Notes: generated by a model from the sequence alone, not told the origin. 60,821 bases of DNA from Bacteroidales bacterium (GCA_015060455.1 SUYM01000020.1:1-60821); one strand, 5' to 3'; counted from the first letter of the stretch, positions 1 through 8,554 are shown. Translations and numbers: made by a program.

Positions 1-45
1 AAAAACCCTCTGAGTGTCGCTTAAATCGCTAAATCTCAAAGGGTT
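1..45 (-). terminator. Probable terminator of tRNA-Asn
   Basis: Read on the minus strand, an AACCCT/AGGGTT stem, extended by a five-base arm with one mismatch, ends in a run of five T. It lies just downstream of the tRNA on the same strand. Confidence 0.6.
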
Positions 46-55
46 ATATCTCTTG

Positions 56-129
56 CTCCCGAACTTGGACTTGAACCAAGGACCCTCTGATTAACAGTCA
101 GATGCTCTAACCAACTGAGCTATTCGGTA
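56..129 (-). tRNA. tRNA-Asn (GTT)
   Basis: The minus strand folds as a 74-nt tRNA. The D arm begins AGCTCAGTTGGT, the anticodon stem-loop is CTGACTGTTAATCAG with anticodon GTT, and the T arm is CTTGG-TTCAAGT-CCAAG. The acceptor stem pairs except for an A-G opposition at the second pair. CCA is not encoded (GCA follows). It is divergent from rlmN. Confidence 0.93.
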
Positions 130-165
130 ATGTTGTCTCAAACGTGTTGTTTTCGTTTGGGATTG

Positions 166-194
166 CAAAGGTTGGCAAAAAATGAATCTCCAAA
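166..194 (-). promoter_or_regulatory. Promoter of tRNA-Asn
   Basis: On the minus strand TTTG (194-191), a 17-bp spacer and AACCTTTG (173-166) match the Bacteroidota -33/-7 pattern except for A instead of T at the first -7 position. It lies about 37 bp upstream of the tRNA. Confidence 0.55.
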
Positions 195-250
195 TTTTTC
201 TGCAAAATTTTTACAAATATTTCCGATTGCCCGCAAAAAGTACCCGATTC

Positions 251-281
251 TTTTTATAAATCAGCGAAATCATTATTTTTG
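251..281 (+). promoter_or_regulatory. Promoter of the rlmN operon
   Basis: TTTT (251-254), 19 bp and TATTTTTG (274-281) fit the TTTG/TAnnTTTG pattern with one mismatch at -33. The rlmN start is 22 bp downstream of the box. Confidence 0.5.
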
Positions 282-302
282 TAAGGATTTTTAAACGGTA
301 GT

Positions 303-1382
303 ATGAAAATAAAACTATTAGGAAAGAATCTCGATGAACTGAGGCAGATAGTTGCGCAGGAAGGCTTGCCGGGCTTTGCGGCGAAGCAGATTGCGCAGTG
401 GCTGTATGTGAAGAAGGTGCGCAGCATAGACCAGATGACCAATCTGTCAAAGGGTGCGCGTGCTGCACTGAGCGAGAAATATGAGGTCGGACTGGTCGAG
501 TACAAGGGACTGCAGATCTCCTCTGACGGCACGAAGAAATATCTCTTTCCGGTCAGTTGTTGCCATAAGCGCCGGCTCAATGCAGGTTGCGACGGCACCA
601 CCGCGGAGACCGAACTTGAAACAAGCGCAGTGGAAGCGGTCATGATACCTGACGGGGACCGCGCGACCCTGTGTGTGTCTTCGCAGGCAGGCTGCCACAT
701 GGGCTGTAAATTCTGCATGACAGGCCGTCAGGGGTTCCACGGGCATATGTCCGCGGCTGATATCATATCGCAGTTCATTGCAGTTGACGAATCGGACAGA
801 CTGACCAACGCCGTATTCATGGGCATGGGCGAGCCGCTGGACAACTATGAAAACGTCATGAGGACCATTGAAATCCTGACTGCTGACTGGGGATTTGCGT
901 GGAGCCCGAAGCGTATAACCCTCTCTACAATCGGTGTCCTGCCAAACCTGAAGCGCTTCCTTGATGAGTGCAGATGCCATCTTGCTGTCAGTCTGCACAA
1001 CCCTTTCGGACCGGAGCGTCAGAGCATGATGCCCATGCAGGCAGCCTGGCCGGTGCAGGATGTGATAGATCTCATCAGACAATATGATTTCACAGGGCAG
1101 AGGAGGGTGAGTTTTGAATATACAATGTTTGCCGGATTCAATGATTCCAAGGTACATGCGGACGCTTTGGTAAGAATGTTGAAAGGGCTCGAATGCAGGA
1201 TGAATCTTATACGTTTCCATAAGATACCGGATTTTCCGTATGAGACATCTCCGGACAATATAATGGAAAACTTTAAGAATCGTCTTAATAATCAAGGAAT
1301 TATGACCACGGTGAGGGCCTCCCGCGGCGAAGATATACTTGCCGCCTGCGGAATGCTTGCCGGTCAGCACGAAGACAGATGA
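303..1382 (+). CDS. rlmN: 23S rRNA (adenine(2503)-C(2))-methyltransferase RlmN
   Basis: Radical SAM enzyme that methylates C2 of A2503 in 23S rRNA (and A37 of some tRNAs) in the cytoplasm. The 359-residue protein has the cluster motif CHMGCKFC (Cys131, 135, 138). It also has the two catalytic cysteines expected for the family, Cys124 in ATLC and Cys349 near the C-terminus. The GMGEPLDNY segment is conserved. Residues about 84-108, between the N-terminal domain and the radical SAM domain, form an insertion with three extra cysteines that most relatives lack. The gene opens a tight run; its stop overlaps the next start by 4 nt (ATGA). Confidence 0.95.
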   Translation: MKIKLLGKNLDELRQIVAQEGLPGFAAKQIAQWLYVKKVRSIDQMTNLSKGARAALSEKYEVGLVEYKGLQISSDGTKKYLFPVSCCHKRRLNAGCDGTTAETELETSAVEAVMIPDGDRATLCVSSQAGCHMGCKFCMTGRQGFHGHMSAADIISQFIAVDESDRLTNAVFMGMGEPLDNYENVMRTIEILTADWGFAWSPKRITLSTIGVLPNLKRFLDECRCHLAVSLHNPFGPERQSMMPMQAAWPVQDVIDLIRQYDFTGQRRVSFEYTMFAGFNDSKVHADALVRMLKGLECRMNLIRFHKIPDFPYETSPDNIMENFKNRLNNQGIMTTVRASRGEDILAACGMLAGQHEDR

Positions 1383-3769
1383 AACAGTTGAGACTTCTCA
1401 TATCTACCCTTGCCGCAGCACTCCTCGTCTCGGCGCCTCTCCCAGCACGGTCGCTTGACCCGCAGGGGGATTCGGTAGCCGTTGTCAGGATGCGTCAGAG
1501 GATGGACAAGATCCGGGAGCATCGTCCGACTGTGGCTCTGGTGCTCAGCGGAGGCGGAGCGAAAGGCGCGGCGCACGTGGGTACGCTCAGGTATCTGGAA
1601 GAACTCGACATACCCGTCGATATGGTTCTCGGCACCAGCATCGGCGGACTTGTCGGAGGTCTGTATTCGCTTGGCTATCAGGTGGAAGAAATAGATTCAC
1701 TCTTCCGAAACATGGACTGGGGCTGGGTACTCAGTGACGAACTTTCCAGAAAGCACATATCCTATGAGGACACCCGATATAAGGAGAAATATCTGATATC
1801 CATTCCTTTCTATTACGAGAAGGACTACTACAACATGAAACTTGCCGACGAGTATCGCTTTGACGATCTCAACAAGCATGAAGCCTTCAATATCGGCGCG
1901 GACAACAACCGTAGCCTTGAAATGCTCAAAAGGAATCTCCTCGGCAGCCTTCCTTCCGGCTTTGTATATGGGCAGAACGTCAGCAATCTTATCAGTTCGC
2001 TCACAATCGGTTACCAGGATTCGACAGACTTCGCCGAGTTACCTATCCCATATGTAGCCGTCGCCACCGATATGGTTTCGGGCAAGGCGAAAATATGGCA
2101 TGGAGGCAAGATGAACGACGCCATGCGCTCGACGATGTCGATACCGGGTCTGTTCGCTCCGGTGAGGGTGGATGGCATGGTGCTGGTCGATGGAGGCCTG
2201 AGGGACAACTATCCGACGGCTCTGGCCCGGGAGATGGGTGCAGACATAATCATAGGTGTGGATCTCTCGCAGAAGCCGAAGACCTATGTGCAGGTGAATA
2301 ATATCGCGGATATATTGGCCCAGGGTGTGGATATGATGATGCGCGACTCCTATCAGTCCAATGTGCTGATACCCGATGTCAAGATAAAGCCGAATATTCC
2401 GGAATACAACATGATGAGTTTCAATAAGGCCGCAATCGACACTATCCTCGTCAGAGGCTATCTTGCTGCCAGGGAGCAGGACTCGCTGCTGAGGATTGTG
2501 GCAGCGAGAACCGCCGGAAAATATCAGCCGGAGCGCAAACCCAAGGCTTTTGATTTTCACGCGGATTCGCTCTCGATTGCCGATATTGACATCACGGGAG
2601 TCCTGCCGAAGGAGAAACTGCTTCTAAAAGAGAAACTCGATATAGTGCCCGGACAGAAGATCAGTCGCGAGGAACTTGATCATATCATAGCCAGAATTTA
2701 TGGAACCCAGGCGTATGATTATGTGACATATGAACTGCTCGGGGACAAGGAGCCTTTCAAACTTGTCATCAAGTGCCGCAAAGGACCGGTGCATCAACTG
2801 GGACTTGGAGTGAGGGCGGATACGGAAGAGATTGTGTCCGTGCTCCTGAATATCGGGTTGAACACCCACAAACTTTATGGAAACTCATTCGATATCACAG
2901 GAAAACTAAGCGCCAACCCGTATCTGCTGTTGAAATGGAGTTGTCATGTTCCGAAGATACCTACAATCAATGCCTCTGCCTCTGTCAGATGGACCGACCT
3001 TAGCACCCTGAATCTTTGGGAACACAAACTCGGGTTCAGTTTCCTTCATGCAAAGCAGGAGGTGTATCTGTCGAACATGACTTGGAGACAATTTGATTTC
3101 AATGCAGGATTGCGCAATGAAGTATTCCATATAAGGAATATAAAATCCTCTGAAATTCTCGGAGACTATGATTTCAGCCAGTTGAACAATGACTTTGTTT
3201 CCTTGTTCGCGACAGGACGGACCGACACCTTCGATGACGGATATTTTCCGACCAGAGGTGTAAAGGCCCAGGTCAATTACGCATGGACATTTGCAGGTTT
3301 TCCAAAGGATTTCCATAATTTCCATACCGTCTATGCCGGGGTGAAGGGTGCAATGTCGATAGGGGATGTGTTTGCATATATTCCGTATGCCAACGTTCGG
3401 TTCCTGCTCAGTGCCTATGAGGTCCCTGTGGCTTATTTCAATGCCATAGGTGGCTCGCTTGCAGGCAGATACGTGGATCAGCAACTGCCGTTCATGGGTC
3501 TCACGAATCTCTGGGCCATGAAGAACATCATGACCATGGGCGGAATGGATTTCAGATTCAGACTCCATAAGAATCACTACCTCACAGGCGTTGTGAACTA
3601 CGTGCGTGACTGCGATCATTTCGATACCTATCTTGATGGGCTCGGATATTTCGGAGCGGGTGTGGAATATGCCTATGATACGATATTCGGTCCGATCAAG
3701 GCTAATATTCATTGGTCCAATATGACAAATAAAGTGGGATTCTATATAAGCGCGGGATTTAATTTCTGA
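1379..3769 (+). CDS. Patatin-like phospholipase with C-terminal outer-membrane barrel
   Basis: Predicted exported lipid acyl hydrolase of 796 residues. A signal peptide (about 1-25) is followed by a patatin domain with GGGAKG oxyanion loop (about 58-63), nucleophile motif GTSIGG (Ser87) and the DGG aspartate near residue 270. After about 390 come a POTRA-like segment and a long aromatic-rich, beta-strand region ending in GFNF, typical of BamA/surface-antigen barrels. The layout matches PlpD-like type Vd autotransporters, common in Bacteroidota. Whether the patatin part is released or faces the periplasm cannot be told from sequence. The gene sits between rlmN (4-nt overlap) and recX (1-nt overlap), suggesting co-transcription. 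Confidence 0.88.
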   Translation: MKQLRLLISTLAAALLVSAPLPARSLDPQGDSVAVVRMRQRMDKIREHRPTVALVLSGGGAKGAAHVGTLRYLEELDIPVDMVLGTSIGGLVGGLYSLGYQVEEIDSLFRNMDWGWVLSDELSRKHISYEDTRYKEKYLISIPFYYEKDYYNMKLADEYRFDDLNKHEAFNIGADNNRSLEMLKRNLLGSLPSGFVYGQNVSNLISSLTIGYQDSTDFAELPIPYVAVATDMVSGKAKIWHGGKMNDAMRSTMSIPGLFAPVRVDGMVLVDGGLRDNYPTALAREMGADIIIGVDLSQKPKTYVQVNNIADILAQGVDMMMRDSYQSNVLIPDVKIKPNIPEYNMMSFNKAAIDTILVRGYLAAREQDSLLRIVAARTAGKYQPERKPKAFDFHADSLSIADIDITGVLPKEKLLLKEKLDIVPGQKISREELDHIIARIYGTQAYDYVTYELLGDKEPFKLVIKCRKGPVHQLGLGVRADTEEIVSVLLNIGLNTHKLYGNSFDITGKLSANPYLLLKWSCHVPKIPTINASASVRWTDLSTLNLWEHKLGFSFLHAKQEVYLSNMTWRQFDFNAGLRNEVFHIRNIKSSEILGDYDFSQLNNDFVSLFATGRTDTFDDGYFPTRGVKAQVNYAWTFAGFPKDFHNFHTVYAGVKGAMSIGDVFAYIPYANVRFLLSAYEVPVAYFNAIGGSLAGRYVDQQLPFMGLTNLWAMKNIMTMGGMDFRFRLHKNHYLTGVVNYVRDCDHFDTYLDGLGYFGAGVEYAYDTIFGPIKANIHWSNMTNKVGFYISAGFNF

Positions 3770-4239
3770 TGAGCGATATCCACAAAATATTGAATAATCT
3801 CCGCCGCCAGTGTTCCCGTCGGGAATATTGTACTGCGGATGTGCTGAAAAAGGCTCAGAAGGCGCTCGAAGGTGATGCGCAAGGGGCTCAGCAGGTCGTG
3901 CAGACGCTGGTGGAGGAAAAATATGTGGATGACGGCAGGTATGCCCAGGCCTATGCGAGGGAAAAGGCGTCGATCTCAGGATGGGGCAGGGTGAAGATCG
4001 GATATATGCTTTCCGGAAAGGGGATCGCCAGGAATATCATCGATCAGGCCTTGCAGGAAATAGAAACCGACCGTGCGGATGCGCGCCTTGAAAAACTCAT
4101 TCAGAACAAATACAGGACATTGAAGGACGACCCTCAGTGGAAGATGAAACTGCTGCGTTTCGCTCTTGGACGTGGCTATACATACGGGCAGGTTTCGGCT
4201 CTTATAGATGCCTTGCCTGTGGATTTCAGCAGACAGTAA
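3769..4239 (+). CDS. recX: Regulatory protein RecX
   Basis: RecX modulates RecA filaments, capping or inhibiting recombinase extension. The 156-residue protein is about the usual length and shows the three-helix repeats of the family: an N-terminal RREYCTADV segment, the VDDGRYAQAYAREKA motif near residue 50-65, and GYMLSGKGIARNIIDQAL near 80-100. It starts by a TGATG overlap with the patatin gene, so translation is probably coupled. recA is not in the window. Confidence 0.88.
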   Translation: MSDIHKILNNLRRQCSRREYCTADVLKKAQKALEGDAQGAQQVVQTLVEEKYVDDGRYAQAYAREKASISGWGRVKIGYMLSGKGIARNIIDQALQEIETDRADARLEKLIQNKYRTLKDDPQWKMKLLRFALGRGYTYGQVSALIDALPVDFSRQ

Positions 4240-4250
4240 TTTTCCCTGAT

Positions 4251-4359
4251 GTGTGCACGGTGGTCAAATGTGCCTGCCACCGTACACAGCAATGTGCCAT
4301 AGAAGCCTCAGAATACAGATTGGCGTGCACAGTGGTAAGTGAAAATGACCACCATGCAC
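4251..4359 (+). repeat. Pair of related hairpins between recX and the DUF4954 gene
   Basis: Two imperfect inverted repeats lie in the 155-bp gap. The first pairs GTGTGCACGGTGG (4251-4263) with CCACCGTACAC (4277-4287). The second pairs GTGCACAGTGGT (4325-4336) with ACCACCATGCAC (4348-4359). They share GTGCACnGTGGT and so look like two copies of one element. Neither is followed by a clear T-run. Confidence 0.6.
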
Positions 4360-4394
4360 ATATATTGAATACAGCCTATACAAAAAGGAATGCG

Positions 4395-6395
4395 ATGAAT
4401 AAATATAGAAAACTATCGGAAGCGGAAATCAAGGCTTTGCAATCGCAGATGTGTACTGCGGCTGACTGGACGGAGATAGAGGTAGCAGAAGGCTTTTCCG
4501 CAGAATATATACATCATGCCCGTTTTTCCGGCTCTGTGCGTCTCGGCGTATTTGAAAAGGAGTTTGCACTTGCAGGAGGCATGGTCAAGCATTCGGGACT
4601 GTACCATGTGACCCTTCACAATGTGACGGTGGGGGATAACTGCTGCATAGAAAATGTCAAGAACTATATCGCAAATTATCAGATAGGCGAGAATACCTTC
4701 ATTGAAAATGTGGATATCATCCTCACGGACTGCCACAGCAGTTTCGGCAACGGTGTGGAGGTGTCTGTGCTCAGCGAGACAGGTGGGCGCGAGGTGGTCA
4801 TATACGACCGTCTTTCGGCTCAGACTGCATATGTCATGGCGCTTTACAGGCATCGTCCCGGCATGGTGGCAAACTTGCGTGAGGCAATCGGCAGGTATGT
4901 GGAAGGCATATCGTCTTCTGTCGGAACCATCGGAAAAAACGTCACCATAGCGGATGCGGGTTATATAAAGAACGTCAGGATAGGGGATTGTGCGAAGATC
5001 GAGGGTGCGTCCCGTCTTAAAAACGGCAGTATAAACAGTTCTGCCGCTGCTCCTGTGCATGTCGGAGTCAATGTGATAGGAGACGATTTCATCATTTCAA
5101 GCGGTGCAAGCGTGGAGGACGGAGTAACCTTCTCCCGCTGTTTCATAGGGCAGGCATGTCGGCTCGGTCACTGTTATTCGGCGACAGATTCGCTTTTCTT
5201 CGGCAACTGTCAGGGAGAAAACGGCGAGGCCTGTGCCATATTTGCAGGCCCGTTCACGGTGACCCATCATAAATCCACCCTCCTCATCGCCGGAATGTTC
5301 TCCTTCATGAATGCCGGTTCGGGCTCAAATCAGAGCAATCATATGTATAAACTCGGGCCTATCCATCAGGGGATTATGGAAAGGGGAGCGAAGACAGCCT
5401 CTGATTCATATATACTCTGGCCATCGAAGGTGGGAGCATTCTCGCTTGTGATGGGGCGTCATGTCAGCCATCAGGATACTTCGGACTTCCCGTTTTCATA
5501 TCTTATAGAACAGCAGAACACGACTTACATCATGCCGGGCGCAAACCTCAAAAGCGTCGGCACCATACGTGATGCGAAGAAATGGCCCCTGCGCGATGGC
5601 AGAGCAGTCCGGGACAGGCTTGATCAGATAAACTATAATCTGCTAAGTCCGTATGTGATTCAGAAGATGCTCAATGGAGTGAGTATATTGAAACAGTTGC
5701 AGGCGGTCTCTGGGGAACAGTCCGAGTCCTATACCTATCAGAGCGGCAAGATAAAGCGCTCTTCCCTGCTCAAAGGTCTGAAATATTATGGTATGGCAAT
5801 AGATAAGTTCTTGGGCAACTCCTTGATTTCCAGGATTATGAAATCAGAGTTCTCTGATATGGAGAGTCTGCGTGAAGCCTTGGTGCCGGATGCAGTCTAT
5901 GGCGACGGCCGTTGGGTAGATATTGCGGGAATGATTGCTCCAAAGAAGGCTGTGTCAGCGGTGCTTGATGAGATCCAGGACGGGGTGCTTGCAGATGTGG
6001 ATCAGATCAATGCCCGTTTTGCAGATATGCATGCGCATTATTATGACTATGAATGGCGTTGGGCATATAAGGTCATAGAAGACTATTATGGGGTCCGACT
6101 GCGGGATATAACTTTAGAGGAACTATGTGAACTTATCGGCATCTGGAAGAAATCAGTTGTCGCTCTTGATGAACTTGTATATGAGGATGCCCGCAAGGAG
6201 TTCTCTCTCAGCGCAATGACGAGTTTCGGCGCAGATGGAGACGAAGCGGTCCGCAAGGAAGATTTCATGCAGGTGCGCGGCTCTCTTTTCGAATCCAATC
6301 CTTTCGTGATGTCAGTCAAGGAACATATCCGCGTCAAGTCCGACCTTGCCGAGGAGGTCTTGCACCGGATACGCAGTAAAATTTCAAAAAAGTGA
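4395..6395 (+). CDS. DUF4954 family protein (left-handed beta-helix)
   Basis: A 666-residue protein recognised as the Bacteroidota DUF4954 family; function unknown. Residues about 60-330 are rich in short hydrophobic hexapeptide-like turns (for example NVTVGDNCCIENVKNYI and NVTIADAGYIKNVRIGD), as in LpxA/GlmU-type left-handed beta-helices, so nucleotide-sugar or acyl transfer chemistry is conceivable but unproven. The C-terminal part is helical and acidic. ATG at 4395 was chosen because it follows a purine-rich AAAAAGGA and starts the typical MNKYRKLSEAEI sequence; the frame is open upstream to 4137 but that stretch overlaps recX. Confidence 0.85.
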   Translation: MNKYRKLSEAEIKALQSQMCTAADWTEIEVAEGFSAEYIHHARFSGSVRLGVFEKEFALAGGMVKHSGLYHVTLHNVTVGDNCCIENVKNYIANYQIGENTFIENVDIILTDCHSSFGNGVEVSVLSETGGREVVIYDRLSAQTAYVMALYRHRPGMVANLREAIGRYVEGISSSVGTIGKNVTIADAGYIKNVRIGDCAKIEGASRLKNGSINSSAAAPVHVGVNVIGDDFIISSGASVEDGVTFSRCFIGQACRLGHCYSATDSLFFGNCQGENGEACAIFAGPFTVTHHKSTLLIAGMFSFMNAGSGSNQSNHMYKLGPIHQGIMERGAKTASDSYILWPSKVGAFSLVMGRHVSHQDTSDFPFSYLIEQQNTTYIMPGANLKSVGTIRDAKKWPLRDGRAVRDRLDQINYNLLSPYVIQKMLNGVSILKQLQAVSGEQSESYTYQSGKIKRSSLLKGLKYYGMAIDKFLGNSLISRIMKSEFSDMESLREALVPDAVYGDGRWVDIAGMIAPKKAVSAVLDEIQDGVLADVDQINARFADMHAHYYDYEWRWAYKVIEDYYGVRLRDITLEELCELIGIWKKSVVALDELVYEDARKEFSLSAMTSFGADGDEAVRKEDFMQVRGSLFESNPFVMSVKEHIRVKSDLAEEVLHRIRSKISKK

Positions 6396-6413
6396 ATTTC
6401 GACAAAAAATAGA

Positions 6414-6713
6414 GTGTTTTTGCTGGCAGAAATTGATAACTTTACAGCCGAAGAGAAAAAGCAATACTACAAATCATTGGAAGATATGGGCGATTACCTC
6501 AACATAATCAATACTGCTGCGGAGATAGCCGAAAAGCGTGGTCATGCTGCCGGGCTGGCAGAAGGCATGAAGAAGGGCATGGAGAAAGGCATAGAGAAGG
6601 GTATGGAGAAAGAGCGCTATGCAAATGCCGCAAAGTTAAAGGAACTTGGAGTTGATATCTCTATCATCTCACAGGCGACAGGCTTGTCCACGGATGAAAT
6701 CGCACTTTTGTAA
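6414..6713 (+). pseudogene. C-terminal remnant of an Rpn/PD-(D/E)XK transposase-like nuclease
   Basis: This 99-codon open frame (first codon GTG) matches, almost residue for residue, the last third of the intact gene at 7278-8270. Shared parts include FLLAEIDNFTAEEKKQYY, GDYLN.INTAAEIAEKRGHAAG and the terminal ISQATGL. The nuclease core is absent. It differs in the glycine/lysine/glutamate-rich stretch (KKGMEKGIEKGMEKERY) and the last ten residues, so it is the end of a diverged paralogue. The break falls at the TTTTTGCTGGCAG sequence common to both copies. It is in the same frame as the DUF4954 gene, after its TGA. Probably not functional. Confidence 0.8.
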
Positions 6714-6731
6714 CGCAAATTTAGTGAACTC

Positions 6732-6763
6732 ACCGGTCCGCAACAGCGGGCCGGTTTTATTTT
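6732..6763 (+). terminator. Rho-independent terminator
   Basis: ACCGGTCCGC (6732-6741) pairs with GCGGGCCGGT (6746-6755) around an ACAA-type loop and is followed by the T-rich TTATTTT. It ends transcription from the DUF4954 gene and the remnant. Confidence 0.8.
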
Positions 6764-6800
6764 GCTCGCTGCCAACAGATGTATGCCTTGCTTGACATCT

Positions 6801-7036
6801 CCATCCGCAATTTGCCCTGTTTTACGGATGCACACATCAAAACTGTATGCTCCGTCCGCATTATGCCCTGTTTTACGGATGCGCACATCAAAACTGTAAG
6901 CTCCGTCCGCATTATGCCCTGTTTTACGGACGCGCATATCAAAACTGTATGCTCCATCCGTAATTTGCCCTGTTTTACGGACGCGCACATCAAAACTGTA
7001 AGCTCCGTCCGCATTATGCCCTGTTTTACGGATGCA
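6801..7036. repeat. 51-bp tandem repeat array, about 4.6 copies
   Basis: Units begin at 6801, 6852, 6903, 6954 and 7005 (partial). Each has a CCRTCCG start, a TTTTACGGA block about 20 nt on, and a less conserved tail with CACATCAAAACTGTA. CCGTAA/TTACGG-type complementarity lets most units form a hairpin. The period is 17 codons, so both strands stay open. This is best read as a non-coding array related to the one at 24391-24529. Confidence 0.85.
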
Positions 7037-7120
7037 ACCGGTAAATTTCCGCCTGAGATCTGAATCTAAAATATGCGATTTCAGCAAAAAATAGAGTGTT
7101 TTTTCTCGAAATTACTTCCG

Positions 7121-7157
7121 AAAATCGCTATCTGAACTACCTCAGACAGCGATTTTT
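7121..7157 (+). terminator. Hairpin terminator upstream of the Rpn-family gene
   Basis: AAAATCGCTATCTGA (7121-7135) pairs with TCAGACAGCGATTTT (7142-7156) with one mismatch, followed by T and AAATTT. It insulates the Rpn-family promoter from upstream transcription. Confidence 0.75.
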
Positions 7158-7175
7158 AAATTTATCCGTTTTCTT

Positions 7176-7207
7176 TTTGGGGACACGGATAAGTGTCCGG
7201 AACTTTG
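7176..7207 (+). promoter_or_regulatory. Promoter with internal palindrome for the Rpn-family gene
   Basis: TTTG (7176-7179), 20 bp and GAACTTTG (7200-7207) resemble the Bacteroidota promoter with one mismatch at -7. The spacer carries a perfect GGACAC-N6-GTGTCC palindrome (7181-7198) that could be an operator or a short RNA hairpin. Confidence 0.5.
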
Positions 7208-7277
7208 CAGCGGAACATCACATCAGACCAAAGTCCTGGCTGTGATGAGAGAATTATTAACAACTTAAATTTCTGCT

Positions 7278-8270
7278 ATGAAGGAAAAAGAAGAAAGTGT
7301 TGACCCGCAGAAGACAAAACAGAAGTATGCGGAGTTGCTGTGCGATTTTATGTTCAAGCGTCTGTTCGGGTCCGAGGCCAACAAGGATGTGCTGATTGCA
7401 TTTCTGAACACAGTGATTGAAGACGTGGAGATTGTGCACGTGGATTTCATTCCCACCGAACACATCGGATTTACAGAGGAGGATAGGAAGGTCATATTTG
7501 ACATTTCCTGTAAATGCAAGGACGGCTCGTCGTTCATCATCGAGATGCAGAAGGGCTATCAGAAGTATTTCCGAGAACGTGCACTGTATTACACGACCTA
7601 TCCAATCAATGAGCAGGGGCGTGAAGCGCATGATCTATACTTGAAACGCAAGGCAGCGGGCGAGGCAGGTCCAAGATTTGATTGGGACTACAACCTGAGA
7701 CCTGTCACGGTGGTGGCCATCCTGAATTTCAGTTTCGCTCACTGCGGGGATTGGCCGCTGGAGCAGTTCCGCTCGTCCTACCGACTGTACGAGGACTCCC
7801 GTTGCGAGGTCATGACCGACGCCCTGCGATTCGTATTCCTCGAACTGGGGCGTTTCAACAAGCACCTGTGGGAGTTGGAAACGGTGACAGACAAGTGGAT
7901 GTATCTGCTCAAACACATGCATGAGATGGATGAGATTCCGAAAAAATTTTCAGATCCTCTGTTCACTCGTTTGTTTTTGCTGGCAGAAATTGATAACTTT
8001 ACAGCCGAAGAGAAAAAGCAATACTATAAATCATTGGAAGATATGGGCGATTACCTCAACACCATCAATACTGCTGCGGAGATAGCCGAAAAGCGTGGTC
8101 ATGCTGCCGGACATGCTGCCGGACGCGAGGAGGGACGTGCCGAGGGCTTGAAGGAAGGCATGGAGAAAGAGCGCTATGCCACTGCGGCAAAGTTCAAGGA
8201 ACTTGGCGTGGATATAGCAATCATTTCACAGGCTACCGGTCTGACAGTTCAGGAAATCGAAAAGTTGTGA
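7278..8270 (+). CDS. Rpn family recombination-promoting nuclease / putative transposase
   Basis: A 330-residue PD-(D/E)XK nuclease-family protein of the kind annotated as Rpn or putative transposase, known to promote RecA-independent recombination. The N-terminus MFKRLFG matches the family opening. The segment VIFDISCKCKDGSSFIIEMQ (about residues 74-93) supplies the catalytic Asp and the ExQ motif. The middle is helical (FRERALYYTTYPINEQ). The end has the usual low-complexity Gly/Glu/Lys tract and ELGVDI-ISQATGL motif. It stands alone next to a truncated relative and a repeat array, consistent with a mobile or hypervariable family. Chromosomal target and physiological role are unknown. Confidence 0.85.
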   Translation: MKEKEESVDPQKTKQKYAELLCDFMFKRLFGSEANKDVLIAFLNTVIEDVEIVHVDFIPTEHIGFTEEDRKVIFDISCKCKDGSSFIIEMQKGYQKYFRERALYYTTYPINEQGREAHDLYLKRKAAGEAGPRFDWDYNLRPVTVVAILNFSFAHCGDWPLEQFRSSYRLYEDSRCEVMTDALRFVFLELGRFNKHLWELETVTDKWMYLLKHMHEMDEIPKKFSDPLFTRLFLLAEIDNFTAEEKKQYYKSLEDMGDYLNTINTAAEIAEKRGHAAGHAAGREEGRAEGLKEGMEKERYATAAKFKELGVDIAIISQATGLTVQEIEKL

Positions 8271-8554
8271 TAACCCTCTTAATTGCTCTACATCTATAGG
8301 TTGTGGCATCCTCGCCGCGGTCGGGTGCTTCGCGGATCCGGGTTGAAGAAACTGTTACGGGGGGAGCATTGAGAATGTGAATTTTATATGCAGGATTTTC
8401 GTCAAGAAGGTCCTGCTATATTTTTGTGAGGTCGAAAGTTTGACGCTATTACGTCATTCTTTCACATACGCTTCAGCGACTTCGTCGATTAGCGACGTGG
8501 CAATGATGTCATCCTTCAAAGAACTGAAAATTGTTGCAATAATGTTACAAAAAC
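8271..8554. other. Non-coding gap with a dispersed-repeat copy
   Basis: No credible gene is seen. About 8450-8506 carries a degenerate copy of the dispersed element found at 37500, 38770 and 51300 (GTCATTCTTTC, then GCTTCAGCGACTTCGTCGATTA). The rest holds no feature I can identify before the fimbrial promoter. Confidence 0.6.

Larger units (their letters stand above)
6403..7103. repeat. 19-bp direct repeats bracketing the Rpn fragment and 51-bp array
   Basis: The 19-mer CAAAAAATAGAGTGTTTTT occurs at 6403-6421 and again at 7085-7103, each preceded by a similar ATTTC sequence. The pair encloses the truncated nuclease copy, its terminator and the 51-bp tandem array, suggesting insertion or recombination at this point. 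Confidence 0.7.

Noticed and set aside
447..1370. Long antisense open frames opposite real genes (for example opposite rlmN, hisA and argE-like).
   Set aside because: They are shadows produced by codon bias of the genes on the other strand, with no domain signal.
4137..4394. N-terminal extension of the DUF4954 protein into recX.
   Set aside because: It overlaps recX and reads through the twin hairpins; a good ATG with an upstream purine-rich site is at 4395.
6801..7036. CRISPR array.
   Set aside because: The repeated tails are similar between units rather than unique spacers, the period is only 51 bp with imperfect cores, and no cas gene is near. The same applies to the 33-, 44- and 97-bp arrays.
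6617..7087. Open frames through the 51-bp array with 17-residue repeats (and the similar one at 24164-24610).
   Set aside because: The period is a multiple of three, so all frames without a stop stay open on both strands. The variable parts do not look protein-constrained.
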